Shown: positions 43,301-53,692, counted from the first letter of the stretch. The stretch: DNA of 64,000 nucleotides from Pycnopodia helianthoides (GCA_032158295.1 CM063260.1:9528767-9592766); one strand, 5' to 3'. Numbers and translations are program-made. Notes: generated from the sequence alone by a model not told the origin.

Positions 43301-44654
43301 GTAAGGTTCAGACATAATGTGTACATCGTTCGAAACATTGATTATGCGTAATTATATAATTAAAGACAGAAAGAAAAATATACATATCGGGGGGGGGGGT
43401 CGGATGAATCTAAACTTACCTCTCGAAAAACCCCATGACTTAGACGACCTTTCTAAATCTACATTGGTACAGACCCTATTAACACAATGGTACCGTTCAA
43501 TTGGAAAAAGTACATGGCACAACTACAACGATCCGATCACCATAACCTTGAACAGAACTATAATGATTAATTCCGTAACATAACACACAATCAATTTGCG
43601 CAGTATGCCTTTATACATTATTCTGTAATTCAAAGTTAATTGGGTTCGAGGTTCTTATATTCCTGGTATTATTATCACCTGTCATTTCCGTCAATCAAAG
43701 ACTGCATGGTTGTTTCTAATATTCATAGACAGTACAGTGTATCACTTTTAGCATTTGGAATAGATGACACGATAATACGAGCTGACATTTCGTGAATGGA
43801 ACGAGGTGTACCCCAGAATTTTCTGATTAAAATTGAACACAAAAATGTGTTACCATAATTAATATGAAAAGTTTTAATTGAATTTATGAGAGTTAACTAA
43901 TTTACAAATAGTTGGGCAAAACTCGTATACTGCATCAAGTATACTACCGGCTCCGGCTTAGGTAACATTTTCTGTGATTAGTGATCTGTGCAAAAGTTAT
44001 TTTGTTATATAGAATGTCGTGTGCACAGAGGAAAAACCGAAGCTTTACTTCTTCTTCAGGCATTTTCAGAAATAAGGCCTTACTCAATAAAAAGGCTCAA
44101 TAAGATTTGGCATTGACTTTTGTTGCTACATGCAGAATTTAACCTTCCTATAATTAGTTATGAATGACAGAAACAGATCAAAATGTTACGATCAGTTTTT
44201 CTTTCAGTACAATTGTGACCAATAAATAACTGCTTACGCTGTCCGTTATGTCCTTCTTCCGGTCACAAGACGACCGATGATAATTTGAATATAAAATAAA
44301 TACAATTTGCACCTGGTATCTCCCGGTCATCAGTTGACTTCTTGTAGGAGTACAGCTTGGCTGAACGTAGTAGTTCTCCAGACGCACCCCTTCCAAAGCA
44401 AGACGGTCAATGGTGGGGGTGGTCAGGGCGGACCCCCCATCTCCATGGTAACCCACATCATTAAACCCAAGATCGTCCACTAGTATAAATACTATGTTGG
44501 GTTTGCGTTTCCCATTGTTTTTCATGCTGCTGCGTTTGTCATTTTCAGACTGGGATTTTTTCTTCGAAGTTCTCGAGTCATTCTTGGCAGAAACTGATGA
44601 ACTTTGAAGAGCCAGAATACAGACTAAGATAATAATTACGATAATGTGATCCAT
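30945..44654 (-). CDS. ARSB: Arylsulfatase B-like secreted sulfatase (7 exons)
   Basis: Type I sulfatase of the ARSB/ARSI/ARSJ group, hydrolysing sulfate esters of glycosaminoglycan-like substrates in lysosome or outside the cell. Seven exons give about 563 codons, close to human ARSB (533). Seen: signal peptide ([17 protein letters not shown]), metal-binding VDD at 60-61, signature [12 protein letters not shown] with Cys101 as the formylglycine precursor, [35 protein letters not shown] and [11 protein letters not shown]. Exon junctions are GT/AG and phases agree except for one missing base inside exon 5. Start chosen at 44654 because the signal peptide follows directly; an in-frame ATG at 44711 would put a charged stretch in front of it. 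All motifs occur once, so it is a single gene. Which paralogue it is cannot be settled without a tree. Confidence 0.9.
31301..32271. other. Sulfatase intron 6
   Basis: AT-rich, one C10 tract near 32020 and an A-run near 32088; no element recognised. Confidence 0.6.
32272..32450 (-). CDS. ARSB: Sulfatase exon 6
   Basis: [36 protein letters not shown]. Acceptor GTTATAG (the nearer CTTAG would break phase), donor GCTG|GTAAGA. Confidence 0.9.
32610..32861 (-). CDS. ARSB: Sulfatase exon 5, with 1-base frameshift
   Basis: [17 protein letters not shown] in one frame, then from about 32810 [27 protein letters not shown] and LDGFNVWRM in another. The switch lies at a GGGGAAAA run (32807-32814). Exon length is one base short of that required by flanking phases. 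Acceptor ATACAG, donor AG|GTATGT. Confidence 0.85.
32862..34400. other. Sulfatase intron 4, lower part
   Basis: 33.2-34.3 kb has a less AT-rich composition than its surroundings and several short open stretches in both strands, such as [19 protein letters not shown] on the minus strand near 33420. It may be a decayed transposon coding region; I cannot identify it. Confidence 0.35.
34411..34695 (+). mobile_element. SINE derived from tRNA-Leu(CAA)
   Basis: 34411-34492 folds like a class II tRNA: 7-bp acceptor stem TCATGAC/GTCATGA, A-box-like GACCGAGTGGTTAAGAG, anticodon loop TTCAAGT (CAA), B box GGTTCGAGTCC. It is followed by a non-tRNA body (GTGTCCTTGAGCAAGACACT, CACCCAGGGGTATAAATGGG) typical of animal SINE families and a tail TAAAGCGCTTTGAGATTG. 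Sits in the sulfatase intron, opposite to the gene. Confidence 0.85.
34692..35180 (+). mobile_element. Non-LTR retrotransposon RT fragment
   Basis: Frames with [22 protein letters not shown], then [16 protein letters not shown] (YAND in place of YADD), [16 protein letters not shown] and TVENTLL match the RT of LINE elements. Several frameshifts and an internal deletion. Lies directly after the SINE. Confidence 0.7.
35342..35555 (-). CDS. ARSB: Sulfatase exon 4
   Basis: [47 protein letters not shown]. Acceptor TTATGCAG, donor ACTG|GTAAGG. Confidence 0.92.
36135..36991. repeat. Foldback region with AACGAGATAA motifs
   Basis: TCGTTRTAACGAGATAA-type palindromes at both edges (36145-36175, 36870-36990), and a direct repeat of about 115 bp inside (36366-36478 and 36739-36853; shared ACACTRTTGCAGTGTT and CCAAGTAAG). 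In a sulfatase intron. Confidence 0.6.
37331..38966. mobile_element. 1.6-kb TIR element
   Basis: Ends CTGTGCAAGTCTCGCG and the exact inverse CGCGAGACTTGCACAG. Inside, a 60-bp direct repeat (37953-38013 and 38651-38711; CTTTGACGTCGGAGACTTAA core) is about 700 bp apart. No recognisable transposase. A 130-bp relative with the same TIR lies at 60984-61115. Confidence 0.75.
39089..39249 (-). CDS. ARSB: Sulfatase exon 3
   Basis: Short divergent exon: [14 protein letters not shown], then [16 protein letters not shown], the counterpart of the YSTxLFTxRA segment. Acceptor CATTCTAG, donor AAG|GTAATT; phases 1 in and 0 out match the neighbours. It lacks most of the Cys-containing insert of ARSB between YLG and YST. 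Confidence 0.85.
39732..39779. repeat. 21-bp-stem hairpin
   Basis: TTGACCTCCGGTTTTCGTGCC, 6-base loop, exact inverse. A weaker outer match TAACCCCTTTG/CAAGGGGTTA suggests the core of a small foldback element. Confidence 0.85.
39780..42150. other. Sulfatase intron 2, no gene seen
   Basis: AT-rich; short hydrophobic ORFs near 40.8 kb and G tracts near 41785 and 42035. Nothing recognised. Confidence 0.5.
42151..42536. mobile_element. TTAA-type MITE (GGCACAGTACACG family)
   Basis: TIRs AGGCACAGTACACGTTTGG and the inverse CCAAACGTGTACTGTGCCTTT. Internal ACCAAGTAAGT block shared with the other TTAA MITEs. Confidence 0.8.
43018..43204 (-). CDS. ARSB: Sulfatase exon 2
   Basis: Starts [10 protein letters not shown] after acceptor CTCTAG; includes [25 protein letters not shown] and [10 protein letters not shown]. 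Donor TTGG|GTAAAA, phase 1. Confidence 0.9.
44313..44654 (-). CDS. ARSB: Sulfatase exon 1
   Basis: 114 codons: signal peptide, Lys/Ser-rich linker, [19 protein letters not shown], and [15 protein letters not shown]. Donor CAG|GTGCAA, phase 0. Confidence 0.9.
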
Positions 44655-46820
44655 GGTCAAATCACCAGCCGAATATTTACCCTCACTCCACTTCTCTTGG
44701 ATCTCGATCACACACCACAGTTTCTACACTACATTATTACACACCACTCGCCCCATCTCCATATCTTAACAGATCTGTGGGACACGTGAGATCACGTATT
44801 GCTAATGCCCCGTTGGCTGAGGTCTCGTTGTAATACGAAACACAGGCTCCACCTCAGCGGGAGTGCAGGAGCCTTTCATCGCATGGCACAACTACTCAAG
44901 GCTCGGTGTTTTGCTACGAGCGTACCTCGATATATTACTATTAAAACAATGTCAGCAGTTTCCGTCAATGTCACTCAGTGTATAGGCGTCCAGTCGTGGA
45001 AGTTTAGCAGTGTGCTTTGCTATGTATGCATGGACCCAAACTGAGGTATTTCTTGAATGTTTCAAGGTCACAGACGCGTATAAATCTAGAAAAATCATTG
45101 AGATTGGAAAAACATTTTGATGTGCCGGAAGGTACAGTGCTGTTTTCCTCTCACAGTCTATGTCAATGAAATCAAACTTTTCTGAAAATAGCTGAAACTT
45201 CGTTATTTTATAACAACTTACTTGCCTGTTCATGTTCCCCCATTTTCGAGGAAATATTAACGAGCCGATTCCTACTCCCCATGTAAAATGCACACCCATT
45301 ATCACAACGCATGTTAAACAAATGTGTTTTATTCAATATGCGTTTTCACTTGTAATATTGGTGTATATGTTTTTGTGTCTTAGTATTTTGACAAAGGAAT
45401 ACGCAAGTGGCTATTTAGATGAAAGGAAGAAAAAAGAAAAAACAAGAGAGGAAATGTACAAGATGGCATTATTGCTTCTCTTTGCTCCAATACTTACGGG
45501 TTACACTGCGGATTACACGCTATAGTAAACTGGTTTGTTTGCCAGACAAGTTGTTGTTGTTATTTGACGGTGATTATTAATATAAATGCTTATTTGGAGG
45601 CAAGACTAATAATAGTAGTCTCCATTTTTGTTCCCGCGGTATGAAAGAAGAAGAAAAAAATGCATACACTTGAAAGTTGTTTTGTTTACAGTTTGTTTAT
45701 TGATGGAAGTATCAACTTACTAAGTTACCAACGCCCTGTGATCCATTCCCGAAGCTGTCGCGTTTAATCGTGTAGATACTGCAACCAGTCAGTCCGCACT
45801 GCACACAATATCCGTTTCTTTTATCTGCAGCGTATGCACGAGTTTCGGGAGCTTGACCTCTCCATGAATATTTAATGAGCGTGGTGTAGTCTCAGGAATT
45901 TCATCAATTTCATGTGATCAAAGTAATTTTCTGTCAATATATTTACAGATTTATAAAGATGAATAACCGACCTTTAATCCAGTTGTACAAATTAATGATT
46001 TTGCTGGCAATTATTAGTACTAAAATGGACTCGAAAATTGTGTTTCAATACGAAACAGTTTGCTTCGTAAAACATGGTGGTAACTATTAATTGTCAATGC
46101 TACCACAACGTATATTTGGGCTTACCGAATAGATAATGTTATATTCTATCCAAACGCTGAGCTTTTTACATTTGATTTCATTTAGCTGAGTCAGGGCGCT
46201 CGTTTTGCCAACACTTCTCATAATTTAACGTTAACGTCTCTTGGTGAATACGCCGCCATGTTTGCTTATGGATTTTCTGATCGCTGATTGGTCAACCGCG
46301 AAACGTCACACTCATCCAGTGTACGTACCCGGATGTACATGTAAACAAAGTTCGTGACCACTGTTAGCTATAGTGTTCCCGATTGTTTGGGGTTTGTCTT
46401 TTTGGGGAAGGGTGGGGGGGGGGGGTTGGGTATTTTTGGCGGGTCTTTGGGGAAGGAATGGTGCCTAAGCACATTTTGTATGGACGATTTTAGGATACTT
46501 GGAGAACTAAGGATATAATTTAAAAGGGGTTGATGGTCTGAGTATTATTAATTTAACAAAAGGTTAAATTTTGAAGGACAGAAGAATTTTTTTTAAATTT
46601 TGGTCAGGAATGACTTGGTACAAGGTTGAAGCCCTTTTGTTTGAGTCTTTATAAAACTTTATGCTCGATACACAAAAACTCTAGTGAGCAGAATAAGATT
46701 TGTTTCGTATCAACTGTTCCTTTATTTTAAGTCACATACACTGCACAAACATGTAACACTATATAATTATCAAAGTTAAGGCACAGTTCAAAAAAAGTTC
46801 AGATGTAATAAAAAATATAA
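44655..46820. other. Upstream of sulfatase, no gene seen
   Basis: Would hold the sulfatase 5' UTR and promoter; no clear TATA or initiator chosen. G tract near 46415. TTTAGCTGAGTCAGGGCGCT at 46182-46203 recurs at 49360-49380 (direct), possibly marking ends of an older insertion. Confidence 0.4.
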
Positions 46821-46825
46821 ATATA

Positions 46826-47415
46826 AAAGATCTTTGGTAAGTGGTAACTGGTAGGTTGGCAATGTTTAAATGGTCTTGTTACAAAAATGTATTTACATAT
46901 TTGGTACGTGTAACAGAGCTAGTTCACCTGTTGACATTAATAAAAAATAGCTACCAAAAACAAGTTTTAGTAAACTTTATACCCGCATACTTTTATAAGA
47001 CAAACTGTTCAATGGCAAGCTAGCTTAACTTAATTTTAAACATGAAAGTAAACAATCACAAATATAATACATGACATCATTGCAAGGTATCTTTGGTAAG
47101 TTCTTACCCGTAGGTTGGCAATGTTTAAATGAACCTTTTATGACAAAGTTTATTGCTAAATGAGAAGTTAATAATATTCAGCTGCTCCACTTAAAATTAA
47201 TAAAATGTACCAACTTCAACATTGTCGGTAGTAACAACTGTACCTCAAAACTTGTTCAACTAAAAAAAAAATTATATACCCATTGCAAGTTAATTTAAAA
47301 TGACACTTTGTATAATGTTTCAAGGTATCAAATTATATAAAATAAGGTTAACACAAAAAATAAACTGTATGGCAAGTTCTTCCCATTACATTGGCAATGT
47401 TTACAGTTTCTTTGG
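46826..47415 (+). repeat. Three diverged ~260-bp repeats
   Basis: GGTAGGTTGGCAATGTTTAAA at about 46851, 47109 and, weaker, 47390, each preceded by TTTGGTAAGT/GGCAAGTTC. Located in the probable 3' UTR of the CXC-protein gene. Confidence 0.6.
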
Positions 47416-47906
47416 CAAAATAAATAGTTGAGAAATGTAATGTAAGTGTTGCACTAAAGATGCATCAACTAAGTTTCAGGGGCTTCCATATTTCTTACTT
47501 TTAAATGTTAAGCACCACTTTTCTAAACACTTAAACACATGTTCATATAAGATACTTTAAAAATCATATTACACGATAACTCGTAATTTACAATGATGGA
47601 GCTGCTTGTTATCCATACATTTACAATATCTGGCATCCCATCTTGGGATATAACCAAATTATCTAAAACATTTTTAGCACAAACACAACACCTTAACCTT
47701 ATATCTATTTTGGGCCACACTCATCATAAAACACATATTAAGACAATATACATAAACGATTATACAAGATGTAAGTTTTTGGCACAACAGTTTGGGCAAT
47801 ACACAATGAATATATCTAGATAAAACATACCTTTTTGTCATCACTGAAAGCAACTATGAAAATATGAAGAAGACAACCAACTGTACACAATTAACTGCTG
47901 TAAATA

Positions 47907-49655
47907 CTAAAACTCCTCCCCTGACAAACTATCATCTGAAAATGGGTTGTCAACAACTTGCACTTCTTGACCCTTTCTTGATATAGTAAGAACCTCATCT
48001 TCATCTAATTCATGATCATCACCAATTAAGCTGATGGATGAACTCACCGATTCATCATCAGAAAATGTTTGCTCACCATCTTGAACAGAGACAATTGGCG
48101 TACTTTGCACAGGAAGGTTTTCACAATTTCTACATGTGCAACCTGGGCCACATGCTTCATTAATTTTTTTGCACTTACATTGGCGACTTGAACATTTGTT
48201 CTTAGCACATGAACAACCTCTGGTTAAGTGAAGTACATTTTTACGTATTCTCTCCATATTTGATGTAGAATCCCATTTAATTGTTACCTCTCCAGAATCA
48301 AGTGTGCACGTCTGGGCTCAACAGGCAACTGTCAAAGTTCTCCCGCAAGTATTTAGTAAGGGAGTCACCCAATATCAGAGCACTAATCTTTCGAGGTGGT
48401 CCAAACACAGGCTGTTGGGATGGTAGCTGTGGGTCTGGCCATTTCAGAGGTCGGCCTAACCTGTAATAATCAAACAAATAAAAATAAAAATTGTCAACAA
48501 AAGTACATTTTGAAAAAAAAAGGAGTAGTGAAAAAGGTAGAACAAATTTAATCTAGTTTAACCCAACCAGCAATCAATCCATACATTTTAAAAATAGAAC
48601 CAACTACTCAATCCCCTAACACTAACAGCCTCCTCGATTGTCATTACATAGCGAGGCCGAGGCTGAGACCAAGGCCGTCCGAAGTCGCCCTCAAACTGAT
48701 GGAGGGATCATGATTAAATTGCAACTAAATGTTCAAGTTGGACTAATCTCATGTAGTAGGGCTAAATAAAATAGGTTCCATAATAAACATGACATGCCGT
48801 GTAATTGCACACAATGAAATTGTAATTGAGTTAATTGAGCTTTGACTCAGGGCCTAAAAAAAATTATTATAAATTAATAATAAATATTGAAACCAATGTA
48901 TTGTCCTTACTCCTTGACCTTGTCATGCTTGTGTAGGCCTAATTAACAGTTAACAAATGGAGAATCCAAATATCCACCACAAACCAATTAAAACATTTTT
49001 TTTTTATTAAATACTATTTATAATTAAAGACCTACATAGTACATGTACTTGTAGGCCCTAAAAAATAATAATAATAATAGGCTAGCTCAGTTGGACAGTA
49101 GCTGGGCGCTATAAACAAAAATACATTAAATTAATTAGTTCAGAACAGTCATCAGTACTCTCAAAACACGAAGCAGCCGACAACAACAGCCATGCGTGTG
49201 AAAACGTGCACGGTAAAATCGGTCACAAAACAAGAAATCTCGCGAAAAGCAAAAGTGCATTACGATCCTACATTGCCTTCGCCACACGTCAAATAATATA
49301 CCAAACGATAGCTTACACTTTAATCTTTCGATGTCTAGTGGTTTTATTTTCTCTTTTTATTTAGCTGGGTCAGGGCGCTGCAAACCAAAAACTACCCCAA
49401 GTCAATCCTGACACTATACAAAATGTTCAGTGGTAAAAAAAAGGGCTATAAAGTCATAGAAACTTAACAAATTTGGTATCATTTGACTCGGAAAAATATT
49501 CTACGTGTACTTACCACGCCATCTTGTGTGCCACCTGAAGCATGTGAGCATCGTGCCGTGTGCAAAAAGGGTCGTCGAACTCTCGCAGTTTATCGCGCAA
49601 ATCGCGCAGTCGCTTCTGCACGTTGGCTGTGCAGATAAAACTCGGGATTTGACCT
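47907..49655 (-). pseudogene. Cysteine-rich CXC-like protein, possible transposon gene
   Basis: Two putative exons on the minus strand. Exon 49515-about 49655 encodes a charged helix (NVQKRLRDLRDKLREFDDPF, RHDAHMLQVAHKMAW), with donor TG|GTAAGT. Exon 47907-48460 (acceptor ATTACAG, phase matches) encodes LKWPDPQLPSQQPVFGPP, ISALILGDSLTKYLREN, then after a frame change near 48290 LDSGEVTIKWDSTSNMERI and the Cys cluster CSCAKNKCSSRQCKCKK with CGPGCTCRNC, and an acidic tail ending at TAA. The Cys cluster resembles tesmin/TSO1 CXC repeats. One missing or extra base at about 48290 joins the two parts, so it is either a pseudogene or an assembly indel. The 5' end is unknown. Function not recognised. 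Confidence 0.5.
48461..49514. other. Putative intron of CXC-like gene
   Basis: AT-rich with no further coding signal; a GCCGAGGCTGAGACCAAGGC block near 48655 resembles AAGCCAAGGCC near 52950. Confidence 0.4.
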
Positions 49656-49757
49656 CATTAACGCACGCACTGCGGACTGACTGCAACTAGACGTTTTAAA
49701 TGCCTCTGATCCAGAACTGAGGGTGCACTCTTTAGCTCTTGCGTATGAATGTACGGG

Positions 49758-50715
49758 GACTGCTCTATATTCCGACACCCCTATGTTCTGAAACCTTTAT
49801 GTTCCGACAACTCAACCACACATTCCGACACCCCTATGTTCCGACACCCCTATGTTCCGACAACTAAACCACACATTCCGACACCCCTATGTTCCAACAA
49901 CCCGCACAAACTATTGTGTTAGCCATTTTCTAAATGCAACCCCCGCAATTTGATCCATTTATTTTAATTGATTATTATTTTAAAGTTATTATCATTATTA
50001 TTTTTATTTTATTTCTTTATTACACAGTATCATCTTCACATAAAGCATCAATCCAGTATTTGTTTGCGTGGATTTCAGACAGGTATTCCGTTGGCCTTCT
50101 CTTGGGCTGGATACCGTAACAACTCCAACTATATTGAGGGAACTGGATCTAGGAACATGCAATGATATGAATGTTGCAACGGGAATGAAACATGAATTAT
50201 TTATTAAGCCGTCCCCTTACACTGTACTTCCAAAGTGCAAGGTGTAACTCTATTTCACCAGTTTAGCATTCACTGGTCAAATAAAATCATTCAATTTCAT
50301 TAGGTCGCATTTTTTTTTTTAATCATTCAATTTCGTAAAAACAAGCTGTAAGAGGCCGGTCAATAATTCAATTTCAGATTTGTGCTTTCTACAACAATAA
50401 AACAAGTCGAAAAAAAGAAAGAAAAAAATATATAACAAATGTCGAGATAGCGCATTGAATTTTGTGATGCGTGTGCTTTTTGGTGGAAAATAGAAACTAT
50501 TATCAAAGTAATAATAATAATTGAAAATATATCGTGTCGGAACATAGGGGTGTCGGAACATAGGGGGTGTTGGAATATAGGTTGAGTTGTCGGAACATAG
50601 GGGTGTCGGAATATAAGGGTGTCGGAACATAGGGGTGTCGGAACATAATATAGGGGTGTCGGAATATAGGTTGAGTTGTCGGAACATAGGGGTGTCGGAA
50701 CATAGGGGTGTAGCC
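49758..50715. mobile_element. Foldback with inverted ATGTTCCGACACCCCT arrays
   Basis: Left array (49768-49905) of about 16-bp units TATGTTCCGACACCCC, with interspersed CAACTCAACCACACATT. The right array (50535-50712) is the same set inverted. A 600-bp AT-rich centre lies between. Long minus-strand frames through the right array (PTPLCSD repeats) are a consequence of the unit, not a gene. Confidence 0.8.
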
Positions 50716-50783
50716 GAATGTACACGCACATACCAACGCACATACACTATTTAAAACCTTGGATGGCTTTTCAAGTGTCCGTT

Positions 50784-51094
50784 TTAAAGGCCCTGTACAC
50801 TAATGGTAAGATCGAAAAACACAAATGTTCACAGATTCACACATAACTAACATAATTTAAAGTAAGTAATGGTAGAAAATATTTCTTCCTAAAAACAATA
50901 GTTTTTATCACGCTGATAAAAACTCGATGTTTGAAAAAACAGAAAACACATAAGGTCTCTTTTTACTATTTCTCATGACCTCGATGACCAATTGAGCTCA
51001 AACTTTAACAGTTTTTTTTGTATGCATATGTTGAATCACACAAAATGTGGACACTGATTTTGAGCTGTTGCCAAAAGTGTACAATACCTTTAAA
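50784..51094 (+). mobile_element. TTAA MITE (GGCCCTGTACAC family)
   Basis: Starts TTAAAGGCCCTGTACACTA and ends AAAGTGTACAATACCTTTAA; inverse copy at 57971-58333 with shared TGACCTCGATGACCAATTGA. Confidence 0.85.
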
Positions 51095-51191
51095 TCAAAT
51101 AGTCAGTACTCCACCATTTTGTAATTATGTTTAATCCGAAGAAAAAATAAAACGCCAACCAAAAAGCATGCCATTTTTCTTGTTAATATCG

Positions 51192-51229
51192 TTTGTTTGT
51201 TTGTTTGTTTGTTTGTTTTTTTTTTTTTA
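51192..51229 (+). repeat. (GTTT)n and poly-T
   Basis: GTTTGTTTGTTTG run followed by T12. Confidence 0.9.
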
Positions 51230-52490
51230 CACTAACAAACATTGCATCAATGACCAGCTCTCTCCGGAATTCCTTAGATATATTGCACAGCCAACTTAGC
51301 ATTGGGGCTACTTATAGCCATTACTTTATGAGCCAGTTGGTTATCAGGTGCTTCTTCTCTAGACTTGCGGACATGGCCTGCACACTTCACTGCCCTGTTG
51401 TATATTTGAATGAATAGTGAATGGTGAGACCCCATGGGAAGACGTAAGAAATTACATGATGTTCTTCTTGAGTTGTGTAAACAGAGAGTTTATTTGGTTG
51501 AAGGACCAAAGAGACACATGTGGGCTAATCTCAAAAGAAATGTTGCTTGAATTTATTTTAGTTAGTCAAAAGGGTTGGTTTGGGTGATTTAAAAGCGATT
51601 GTGTTCTCAGCAAAAATGCATCACACGCTAATATCAAAACGGATCCTAGGAAAGTGATCGATAATTTGTCATGGTGACACGGAGTGTGTCGTGAGAAAAC
51701 CATGCATAACACTGGCAAACCAATAACGGTTTCTGTAAATCAACGATTTTAAGGTAGTATGCTTGCAGGAATGGTCAGTGTACCATGGGGTTGGTGACTT
51801 TCAACCTGGCCCGTTTTAGATTATAATCCTCTTAAAATGAAATGCTTTGCTTACAATTAGAGCTTACGGCCCTTCGTCCAAGATGGGTCTGGCAAGTGTA
51901 CATGTACATAGGTGTTTCCATTTTGGATGGGCATTAAAGGTCAACACTTCTACGGCTCACCTGCCACAAAATGAGAGGGGAAAATGAGTTGTCCGCCAAA
52001 ACATATTGGATTTGATTCCAAGAGACCGAAATACTTTGACACATATGTAGATCCCCTCCATCAGCATTCGCATTTTGGTTGATATGGGGATCTTATTTAG
52101 TTTGGTGTACCCTGGAATGTGGTAAACGCATCACACCCTGTCGTTAGGCTAATATTGCACCCTCTGCATGTTTGTTGGCTGATTTCACAGGTGGATCTTG
52201 TCATTATAGTGTCAAGAAAATGTGACAGTCTGGGGATGATAGCGAAGCCTTGAGGGCCTTCACCCAGGCGAACTTGAATATTTTAGTGTGAGGGATATTA
52301 ACCGTGTAAAGTATCCGACTTGTCATCGAAACGTTTAAAGCCCTGTGTCAGCAAATATAAAAATATAAAAAATAATGCCGACCTTTACGTTTTGTGCCAG
52401 AAACTCTGTATACAAAACGACATACAATAATAGTATTTTGTCATTCACATCTGCGACAATATTTCATTATTTTTCACGTTGCAGTAAGAA
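51230..52490. other. Intergenic, no gene seen
   Basis: Contains the inverse copy (51475-51640) of the repeat at 24050. No coding signal recognised. Confidence 0.45.
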
Positions 52491-52491
52491 T

Positions 52492-52860
52492 GTCGAAAAG
52501 GTTTATAGGCTTCGATAGGCTGGTACCACGCGGTGGGCGACTAACGTTTATAGGCTTCGATAGGCTGGTACCACGAGGTGGGCGATTACCGTTTATAGGC
52601 TTCGATAGGCTGGTACGAGGTGGACGATACCGATTACCGTTTATAGGCTTCGATAGGCTGGTACCACGAGGTGAGCGATTACCGTTTATAGGCTTCGATA
52701 GGCTGGTACAACGAGGTGGGCGATTACCGTTTATAGGCTTCGATAGGCTGGTACCACGAGGTGGGCGATTACCGTTTATAGGCTTCGATAGGCTGGTACC
52801 ACGAGGTGGGCGATTACCGTTTATAGGTTTCGATAGGCTGGTACACGAGGTGGGCCATTA
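52492..52860 (+). repeat. 45-bp minisatellite, 8 units, in-frame
   Basis: Unit GTTTATAGGCTTCGATAGGC + TGGTACCACGAGGTGGGCGATTACC. It translates as FIGFDRLVPRGGRLP in the + frame of an ORF running 52394-52927 (177 codons), with MSKRFIGFDRL at 52490. The third unit has compensating indels (net +3 bases) that keep the frame. No signal peptide or known domain. Could be expressed or purely a minisatellite. Confidence 0.85.
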
Positions 52861-53046
52861 CTGTTCAGAGCCCCCTTTTGAAACCAAGGCTTGGGGGACC
52901 GTCCGAATGAAGCGCACTGTTTCATAATAACTGACTGTACGGAGCCCAAGCCAAGGCCGTTGTTTCGAAAAAGGCTTTGGACGGCAAATGTTTACAAAAG
53001 CCGATGCCAATGAGATTCTGCCCCGGGGCTTTTTCTGAAACTAACA

Positions 53047-53092
53047 TGAGCCGAAGGAAGTTGAGTCAAAAGAGGGCGCTACCACAGAAATA
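53047..53092 (+). repeat. Dispersed short repeat
   Basis: GCCGAAGGAAGTTGAGTCAAAAG matches AGCTGAAGGAGGTTGATTCAAAAG at 37264-37287 and the inverse at 12898-12935. Confidence 0.5.
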
Positions 53093-53224
53093 GAACTCAG
53101 TGGATGCTATGTGTGCTTATCAATGCATATCTGCTTTGAGGCAAGTCATGCGCGCTGCCATTTCAGCTGTATGGCAAATTCCAGCTTTCTCATTGGTTGA
53201 TCTGGTTAATTTTGCCATTATACA

Positions 53225-53342
53225 ATTGTTGCACGCTGTGACGGGATCCATGGTGTTTTGTACACCCGAGGGGGAAATGGCACCCGCCATTTTCCCCCGA
53301 GGGTGTACAAACCCATGGACCCCCGTCACAGCGTGCAACAAT
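53225..53342. mobile_element. 118-bp palindromic MITE
   Basis: ATTGTTGCACGCTGTGACGGG ... centre GGCACCCGCC ... inverse; arms about 55 bp with few mismatches. Confidence 0.85.
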
Positions 53343-53343
53343 C

Positions 53344-53692
53344 GTTTTGTTATACCTTGGTAACATTATTATTCCTCTTCTCGAAGTTCTGTTACGACGG
53401 AGTATAAACCACTTGTCTAATAAGCAGATGAACAGTTGTTCAAATAAGAAACAATTCTTCACTGCTCCCTCGAACCCGCAGTTGTTTTGTACAAAGCGCT
53501 GGAAATTGACCAACGGTACGGTCAAGGTAATGTACATGTACACCGGTAAACAAAACTCATGTTACCCTCTGGCGCTGTGCGTCATGCGTTGTGCGCAATA
53601 TCCTTAGCCATGGTACATGCGTTTTTGTATCATATCACATGATTGGTTCTCGACCAATAAAACTTCACAATTTGTTACCGAGGTATAACAAA
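53344..53692. mobile_element. Small TIR element
   Basis: GTTTTGTTATACCTTGGTAAC at the left and TTGTTACCGAGGTATAACAAAC at the right; no coding. Confidence 0.6.

Noticed and set aside
46182..49380. Transposon bounded by TTAGCTGRGTCAGGGCGCT
   Set aside because: Only about 20 bp shared, in direct orientation, without supporting TIR or TSD; kept as a note only.
50319..50747. 142- and 127-codon minus ORFs with PTPLCSD repeats
   Set aside because: Created by the 16-bp TTCCGACACCCC units of a foldback; no start context or domain.
52492..52860. CRISPR-like repeat array
   Set aside because: Units are contiguous 45-bp tandem copies without unique spacers, in a eukaryotic genome.
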